Positions 58,599 to 64,000 of a stretch of 64,000 bases of DNA are shown piece by piece. A model generated the notes under the pieces. The model was not told where the DNA came from, did no database searches, and worked only from the letters and a program-made list of their open reading frames with translations. The position numbers and the translations under genes were made by a program. Every line of letters starts with the position of its first letter. Position 1 is the first letter of the stretch. Source of the stretch: Pseudoneurospora amorphoporcata (lineage: Eukaryota > Ascomycota > Sordariomycetes > Sordariales > Sordariaceae); contig MU859204.1 in assembly GCA_033297205.1 (NCBI GenBank), positions 30,832 to 94,831 of the forward strand, in the 5' to 3' direction.

Positions 58599-59082
58599 TT
58601 CCCCCCCTTACATTGAGAGGTTCGTCCCGAACCTCGACCCCCCTCCAACGCCAACAGTGCCAGCTAGCGACTGATGCTTAGGGAGCCGATCGAATCAAAT
58701 TGGGAGCTCTCAATTAAGGCCGGTACCGTTCTTAGTCATCCGGGGTAAGGAGAACCTATATAAGGGTATCCAAAAAACTCGAAAGTTTTTCCATATCACG
58801 GTGCAGGGCGAGAGGTAGGGGGTAGATGTGACATACGTAGTTGTACGAGGAGAGAGGAAGGGAAGAGAGGGAGGTGTGCGGTCTGGATATAAGGTAGGGC
58901 TGAGCCATGCCCTGGATCCAGACCGGGGCCCACTGGTGTATGCGTGCGATCCTATTGGCCAATGGCCAATGGAGACTCGATGGCTGTGCCAATCGTGCAG
59001 TACATCACCAGTACCATCACAGGTAATCCTGTGATATTCCAACTACGAGGTTCGAACTCGCAGCCTTTTAGCTTCGGTTAAG
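58599..59082 (-). other. internal region of the small retroelement, hairpin-rich
   Basis: 484 bp without an open frame. It is unusually rich in inverted repeats: GAGGTTCG/CGAACCTC with a 3-base loop (58617-58635); a compound stem GTCTGGAT/ATCCAGAC enclosing AGGGC/GCCCT (58881-58923); ATTGGCCAATGGCCAAT around 58950-58970; and ATCACAGG/CCTGTGAT (59016-59035). Near 59039-59060 the minus strand reads GCGAGTTCGAACCTCGT, a complete tRNA T-arm with B-box core. Confidence 0.7.
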
Positions 59083-59106
59083 TGTCACGGCGGTGGCAGA
59101 CTACTA
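59083..59106 (-). repeat. LTR copy B, outer part before the insertion
   Basis: First 24 bp of the second LTR, ending in the TA where the pogo-type transposon inserted. Confidence 0.85.
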
Positions 59107-61136
59107 CCCGTGCCACGCCTCCACATTTTTGGGACTCGCCAGACTCGCACTCCCTAAAGTGGGTACTTACCACCAAAACAACCAACCTACCAAAACAACT
59201 AGATTCTGCAAAGATGAGGGTATATTCAACAACGACGTAAATATCTAATGTTATTATACCCCTTTTGGTACACCTCTGCAGGCTGAGTCTTGCTATCCCT
59301 TTGCTATTTTCTAGCCAGTTTTGTAGCTTCAAAAAATGTATTTTTAGCTGCGTTTTTAGCCTTACTATCCGCCTTCTCAACTTTCTCCTGTGCTTTCTTG
59401 ATGTCGTCTTCCTCCTTCTTTTGTACCATAGAACGTGCATGAGAAACCTTTAATACGCCTCCACTCTGTAGGGGACGATTTTTTAATGCTCTGCGTTGTC
59501 GTTTGATAGTTTCTGCATACTGCGTTCTCCCTAAGTCTTTCTTGACTTGGATCAACTCTGTTGCAGCAATCTGACCACCTTTGATATAGTTCGTGACCTT
59601 TCTTTTAAAGGTAGGAGACAAAGCCTTATTTTGATCTATAATAGCTATCAAATTTGAAGTAGCCTTATTCATTTGTCGTAAGTTTATAAGCGTTTGAAAT
59701 AGCGTAGAGGAGGAGGAAGTCTATCTAGTTAGCGATGGTATGTGTTGTATAACACGTTCTTGTAGTAGCCTTAGTACTATATCTAGATTGTATGGGTGAA
59801 TCCCGGTCTTCTTGAACGCTAATTTTATCGTCGTTACTTTGAAGGCTTCCTTTCTTATACCTTCAATAACAGATAGGAATTCCGACTTCGTAATCTCAGT
59901 GAGGCTATCACGAACAAGAACGTCAAGCGCCTTTGCATGGTAGTGCTTCAAAGGCTAAAAGATGACAACGTCTAGCGGTTGTAGTAAGTGTGTAAGGTGG
60001 GAGAGTAAACTAAATACTACAATCTTATGGTTATTGTAGTATTGTATGAATTCCTTGGTGTAGTGTGAACTATGGCCATTAAGTATTAATAACTTCTTCT
60101 TTCCTTACTACATACGCTTTAAATGCTCGTCGAAGTACTTTAGCTACTTAAAAGATAGTTGATTATTGGAATAGCCGGTAGGAGTAGTGGTGATACGTGA
60201 GCGCGGATCGAGTTTAGTGGTCTTGTACTAATTCGCATATGAAGTTGACCTATAAGAATTATGAAAGCCGGGTAGCACTCTCCCGCCGCCGAGATAGCTT
60301 CGATGCACGTTGTTGATTTACGATTTTCTGGGATGCTGAAGTAATGAGCTCGTTTTTGTTTTATAACCACAACTTAGTCTTTTCCAATACTAATACGAAA
60401 GCTAGTCTTATTTATATTCTATATATCTAATAATAGAAAACCGTTTACGCGAATGATATTAAGAAGCTTAGCAAAGTAGGCTGCTATTTATTATGATAAA
60501 GCGTTAGTAATTCGGCTGTAATTTGTACGAGGGATTCGGGTTTACCTTATTTACGTTCTTATTGTCTTTGCGGGCAGCATCCATCTTCTTCTGCAATATC
60601 TTTGCGTACTTGTGCTAGCGAATGAACCGCGACGCCTAGTTGTGACTAACGCGGGGCGGGTCCTCTCCTACAGGCTCAGCCTTGGAGGTACGAGTTCGAA
60701 GGATGTAATTCGCTGCATCTTCGACGAATTCAGGGCGTACAACAAGGTTAATCCTATCGAGACGATCGATATAATTGCAGAGAGCAATTTCCTCTGCTGG
60801 AGACAGCTCGCTGTTATGTGCGGGCTGTCCTTTCTTGGGGGGGATGCTTTTAAGGTGGTTGCGGAGGCGTTGACGGGGAACCTCGAAATCCCTGCATAGC
60901 GCACTGACTGGATACTCAGGATTTTTTTGGTGGAAATCTACTGCTTTCTGCAAGCGAGCCTCCATTGTTTTGATCGCGATACCGTACGTGCACACGTCGT
61001 AGTAGCTGTGCGAAGAAAGATAGTTGTAAATATTAAGAATCTGGTTGTTTTGGTAAGTTAGTTGTTTTGGTGGTAAGCACCCACTTTAAAGGGTACGAGT
61101 CTGGCGAGTCCTAAAAAAGTGGGGGCGTGGCATAGG
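59107..61136 (-). mobile_element. pogo/Fot1-type (Tc1/mariner) DNA transposon
   Basis: 2,030 bp between TA dinucleotides (59105-59106 and 61137-61138). The two ends are inverted repeats of about 58 bp, sharing GCCACGCC, GGACTCGCCAGACTCG and TTAAAGTGGGT-type blocks, with differences that are mainly C/T or G/A. It lies inside an LTR of the small retroelement; removing it and one TA restores a 128-bp LTR exactly. Its transposase gene is on the minus strand and broken. Confidence 0.95.
59304..60995 (-). pseudogene. pogo/Fot1-type transposase, RIP-damaged
   Basis: On the minus strand from about 60965 the frame encodes the helix-turn-helix region (KTMEARLQKAVDFHQ, YPVSALCRDF) followed by a CENP-B type DNA-binding segment (SELSPAEEIALCNYIDRLD). 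The DDE catalytic region continues, in pieces, at 60370-60140 (STTCIEAISAAGECYPAFII), then in another frame around 60000-60200 and 59951-59721 with KKLLILNGHSSHY and THLLQPLDV. The first stop ends the frame at 60636; several TAG/TAA codons and at least one frameshift (near 60235) follow. The Asp expected in the LDGH motif is Asn (AAT), a GAT-to-AAT change that removes a catalytic residue. The C-terminal segment (59672-59304) is a charged coiled coil. No activity is expected. Confidence 0.85.
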
Positions 61137-61138
61137 TA

Positions 61139-61242
61139 CACTAACCAGGCTATATTCTTACAAAAGGATACAAGTAACCGAAGCTGGCAATTCAGTTCCT
61201 CAAGTGGTCTTATATAGTTGCGACGGTACGCTTGCTGTTATA
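61139..61242 (-). repeat. LTR copy B, remainder after the insertion
   Basis: 104 bp continuing LTR copy B past the transposon; ends TTGCTGTTATA where copy A has TGCCGTCACA. Confidence 0.85.
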
Positions 61243-61247
61243 CCTAT
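61243..61247. repeat. target-site duplication CCTAT (outer right)
   Basis: Matches 58466-58470. Confidence 0.75.
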
Positions 61248-61457
61248 AAAAATAGTTATTTTAGTAATATACAAGTAATTAAAAGGTATAAAAAGATACT
61301 TGTTACGTATTAAGCCCTATATTCTAAGAGGCTCCTATTATTATAAGGCTAATGCCCGTGGCTAACGTGCCTAGCAATCGCCAAGCAATCCCGTACTATG
61401 CTGGCAACCTTTATAGTCCGTACGCTATATATTCCTTAAAAAGAATAGCTAGCTAGC
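61248..61457. other. AT-rich spacer
   Basis: About 210 bp between the small retroelement and the gypsy LTR; no gene. Low GC fits RIP-mutated repeat DNA. Confidence 0.5.
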
Positions 61458-62088
61458 TGTCACACGGACATCCGACCCTAAGCCTCACCAGGCTCCTAAG
61501 GAGCTGCACGGCTTGGACCCAAGCCTTGCTATACAGCTGGATGCCTTAGGTAACTAGGCCATACTCACCCTCGACGCTTAGCATTAGCCTCGAAATGGCC
61601 GGAGGCCTCCTCAGAGGTATCCGGAGGCCTCCGGCCGCAACACCCACCTCGGCCGAACTCTTGGCCACCGGTACTACTTACCCGAACTTCCCTCGATGCC
61701 ACCGGGCTAGAGAGCCAACCACGGAAGTGCCAAAGATACTAAAAGATCACTACAAGACAATCCTAGTCATCTTAGGAATAACTATAGCCAACCAAGCAAG
61801 GAGCAGGGTACCCGGATAAAGGACGGCGCTAAATAGAAAATAGGGAATGGATGAAGGCATTCTAAAAGATCCACATGTACACAGACTGCTAGATAAATGC
61901 CTTAAAGCTTCAAGTGACAAGGCTTGATACGTACCTTAAGTACGTACTGATTCCTTTTGGTATAAGAAGGCCTTAAAGCCTGGCCTTCTCATAGAGGTCG
62001 AGAGGGATCAACAAGGCCTTTGAGACCAAAGTAGTTTATTAGCTAAATTGAACTACTATTCCAAGCTCTAAATACAGCCCTTATTACA
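61458..62088 (+). repeat. gypsy-type LTR, forward copy
   Basis: Begins TGTCACACGG and ends CCCTTATTACA. Its last 110 bp (from about 61980) reappear inverted at 63894-64000, with differences that are largely transitions. The left boundary is inferred from the TGT start and the neighbouring gag region; it is less certain than the right one. Confidence 0.6.
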
Positions 62089-62181
62089 AATAAACTACTT
62101 CCCTCTCGAACTACCCTTTCTCGCAAAACTCTTTACTAACCTACCACTATTATAGCTTCTTAAAACCAACCCATACCTTCA

Positions 62182-63705
62182 ATTGAAGAGATCTCCCTCG
62201 TCCTCTACTAACCCGAAGGCTTCGACACCATTATAATTAGTACCGATAATACTATTCCCAAAAGTACAATCCAAATCACCAACCCTCCTTCTTAACTCGT
62301 TACGCTTTATAATTAACTCGCTATAGCCTACAACTAAGTCCGCGAAATCGCCCTCTCTGTAGGATATAAGCACGCTAGGGACCTTACTACCCTTAAGGAA
62401 CAATACGAAGTCCTAAGGAAGAACTATACTACCGTCACTCATCTCTTCGACTCTAGGTTGGAAGCCACCTAAGCCTAAATCGCCCGCTTGGAGCAGCAAG
62501 TCTAGTAGGCTAGCTCCCATTTCGCTTTTGAAGTTTGGACTGCTATTGCTCAATACAGCAAGAAAGACGAAGAACGCTAGAAGGCTATTTATTAACTCCG
62601 CGACGCGCTTACTTAATAACAATAAGCGATCGAAACACTTTACGAGAAATCTACTCGCTAGTAGTTTGTTCTAGGTTACGTAGAAACTTGGGCTACCGCT
62701 AAAGACGGGTAAATCAACGATATCCTTAGCAATCTTGTAACTCCCGAACAGCTCAAGCCCTTCGAGGAACAAATCGCGAGCCTCTAGCACGTAATCTAAC
62801 AATTAGGCTACTAAGCCCCGGACGCGGCTACGATCCTCTATACTATGGGACAACGCGCCGCTACCAAAGCACTTAGTATTATCTTCCACTCCTCGCTCTA
62901 CGAACTAGCCAGTCCGAACCTTAGGGATAGCTTCCTCCAAACTGCCCAAGCTAAGAGATAGGCGAACTAAGCTCGTATAAACTACGACGCTACTCGGGCT
63001 AACCTCTATAGAGTAGGATCCGTTGGGTTCGGGCAATCGGCCGGAGGATAAGATCCTCTGGGGCCTCCCCAATTCCCAAGAACTATAGGAGCGAACCCTA
63101 ACGACGACGACGACGCCCGGAAACAGGCCAGCCGCTTCCTTTAGAGCTTCACCTTCCTAGCTATTCAGACTATACCAATTCACCTTAACAAACCTCCGAC
63201 GTATAATAGCAAGAAGCTCGACTCTTTCCGACCCTAGTGGGCTAAAATCAACGCGTATCTACACGCGTATGCTGCTAGTTTCCCTACTAATAGCCACAAA
63301 ATTAACTGGCTAGGCTCGATGCTCTTAGATAAGGCTTAGAAATAACACAACTCACGAGCGCGTTAGATTCGAACTATAGGCGTCGAGGATATATAGAAGG
63401 GATATTCTAGCGCCCTTATCGAGCGATTTAAGGACCCTTCAGAACGCTATCAGAATGCGAAGAAAATAGAGGAACTTAAATATAGCGGGGATATAGTTGA
63501 GTACTTTACCGAACTATTTAATTTCAACGAAACCGTTAGCTAGGCTAGAACCACCTTCTAAAACCAGATTGCTAAGACCCTCCCCTCTAAGATTATTGAG
63601 CTGATATATTCAATAAGAGGCGGGGTACCCGAGACTGATAATAAGTTCATTAGCGTAGTTAGAGAGGTAGGACGCGTCTACGAGAATATGTTACAAGCCC
63701 TAAGT
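62182..63705 (+). pseudogene. Ty3/gypsy-type gag region destroyed by RIP
   Basis: One frame, starting IEEISLVLY at 62182, stays continuous to about 63705 with roughly thirty TAA/TAG codons and no frameshift that I could detect. Stops replace the Trp, Gln and similar codons expected in the family. Readable blocks near the end (WAKINAYLHAYA, SALIERFKDPSERYQNA, ELKYSGDIVEYFTELF, VREVGRVYENMLQAL) are characteristic of the capsid-like gag domain of fungal gypsy elements. The downstream protease/pol region is absent: homology stops near 63705. Upstream is the LTR at 61458-62088. Without intact start, the protein is not made. Confidence 0.8.
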
Positions 63706-63893
63706 GTAAGGGGACAGCAGAGCAGTGCGCAGATGCTGACACTAGAATGATCAATTAAGGTTCTACAAGAAGAAAAGAGAAGAAAGACTGGCCTGTAGGG
63801 CGAACCTTGCCACCTATCCTTTAAGGCCGTGCGTTGGTATGGGTGCCTGGCTGCCTGAGGCAGCCCCACGGTCTGAGCATGTAACCGTATGGA
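63706..63893. other. junction segment between gag remnant and inverted LTR
   Basis: About 190 bp with clearly higher GC and no RIP look, abutting the truncated gag remnant on the left and the inverted LTR on the right. No coding region or repeat match elsewhere in the window. Confidence 0.5.
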
Positions 63894-64000
63894 TGTGACA
63901 AGGGTAGTATTCTGGGCTTGGAACAGTAGTTCAAATTCAGCTAATAAACTTCTTTGGTCTCGAAGGCCTTGTTGATCTTCTCAACCTCCAGGAGAAGGTT
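63894..64000 (-). repeat. gypsy-type LTR, inverted partial copy at window edge
   Basis: Begins TGTGACAAGGG; its reverse complement matches the end of the forward LTR (61980-62088), including CAACAAGGCCTT and GTTTATTAGCT. It runs off the window. It is less mutated than the forward copy. It is either a solo LTR or the edge of a second element in opposite orientation. Confidence 0.75.

Larger units (their letters stand above)
58471..61242 (-). mobile_element. small non-autonomous LTR retroelement (TRIM-like), interrupted
   Basis: Two 128-bp LTRs (58471-58598; and 59083-59106 joined to 61139-61242) begin TGTCACGGCGG and end TCACA or its mutated form TTATA. CCTAT duplications lie outside. The interior (58599-59082, 484 bp) has no coding capacity. 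A purine tract, read on the minus strand as AAGGGGGGGAA's complement at 58599-58609, adjoins the 58471 LTR, so the element is oriented on the minus strand and that LTR is the 3' one. Without the inserted transposon it would be about 740 bp. A usual tRNA primer site (TGG...) next to the other LTR is not evident. Confidence 0.85.

Noticed and set aside
59030..59082. complete tRNA gene at the T-arm motif
   Set aside because: Only the T-arm forms; no matching 5' acceptor strand or D-arm lies upstream, so it is at most a tRNA fragment.
1..64000. CRISPR arrays, operons, bacterial-type promoters or riboswitches
   Set aside because: The window is eukaryotic; no regularly spaced direct repeats or such signals were seen.

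Overview
The window looks like a piece of a filamentous ascomycete chromosome, most probably a Sordariomycete of the Sordariales type. Introns are short (53-82 bp, GT-AG), single-copy eukaryotic housekeeping genes stand alone on both strands with no operons, and transposons at the right end carry the C-to-T/G-to-A signature of repeat-induced point mutation (RIP). The species cannot be fixed from sequence alone.

Layout. Bases 1-8.9 kb hold no gene I can support, only a 415-bp AT-rich MITE (5678-6092) with 43-bp inverted ends and an 8-bp target duplication. 8.9-17.3 kb: mitochondrial 3-hydroxyacyl-CoA dehydrogenase (-), the fork-protection protein Tof1/Timeless (+) and a vacuolar-type 14-TM MFS transporter (+). 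17.6-22.3 kb: a divergent pair of broken genes, a monocarboxylate-type MFS transporter (three frameshifts) and a Zn2Cys6 regulator (two nonsense codons and a frameshift), which look like a dead catabolic or secondary-metabolism cassette. 23.4-34.6 kb: PAF-acetylhydrolase-like esterase (+), Sad1/USP39 splicing factor (+), class II eIF4E/4EHP (-) and methylenetetrahydrofolate reductase (+). 35.9-44.3 kb: an AT-hook-like nuclear protein (-), a PQ-loop membrane protein of the Any1 type (-), Yih1/IMPACT (+) and a CASTOR-like ACT protein (-). 45.4-45.7 kb: a 342-bp TA-flanked MITE. 48.0-57.3 kb: METTL25-family methyltransferase (-), mitochondrial ribosomal protein uS13m (+), membrane dipeptidase (-) and an F-BAR/DEP/RhoGAP protein of the Rgd2 type (+).

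From 57.8 kb to the end the DNA is transposon-derived: a second copy of the TA-flanked MITE, a telomere-like degenerate repeat, a small non-autonomous LTR retroelement (128-bp LTRs, 484-bp non-coding structured interior, CCTAT target duplications) whose one LTR is split by a 2,030-bp pogo/Fot1-type transposon, and a RIP-destroyed Ty3/gypsy LTR plus gag region, followed by an inverted copy of the same LTR running off the window.

Functionally the intact genes are unrelated housekeeping functions. One theme recurs: Yih1 (Gcn2 control) and the CASTOR-like ACT protein (by homology an amino-acid sensor for TORC1) are convergent neighbours. The most informative structures are the nested, exactly bounded transposon insertions and the dead transporter/regulator pair.
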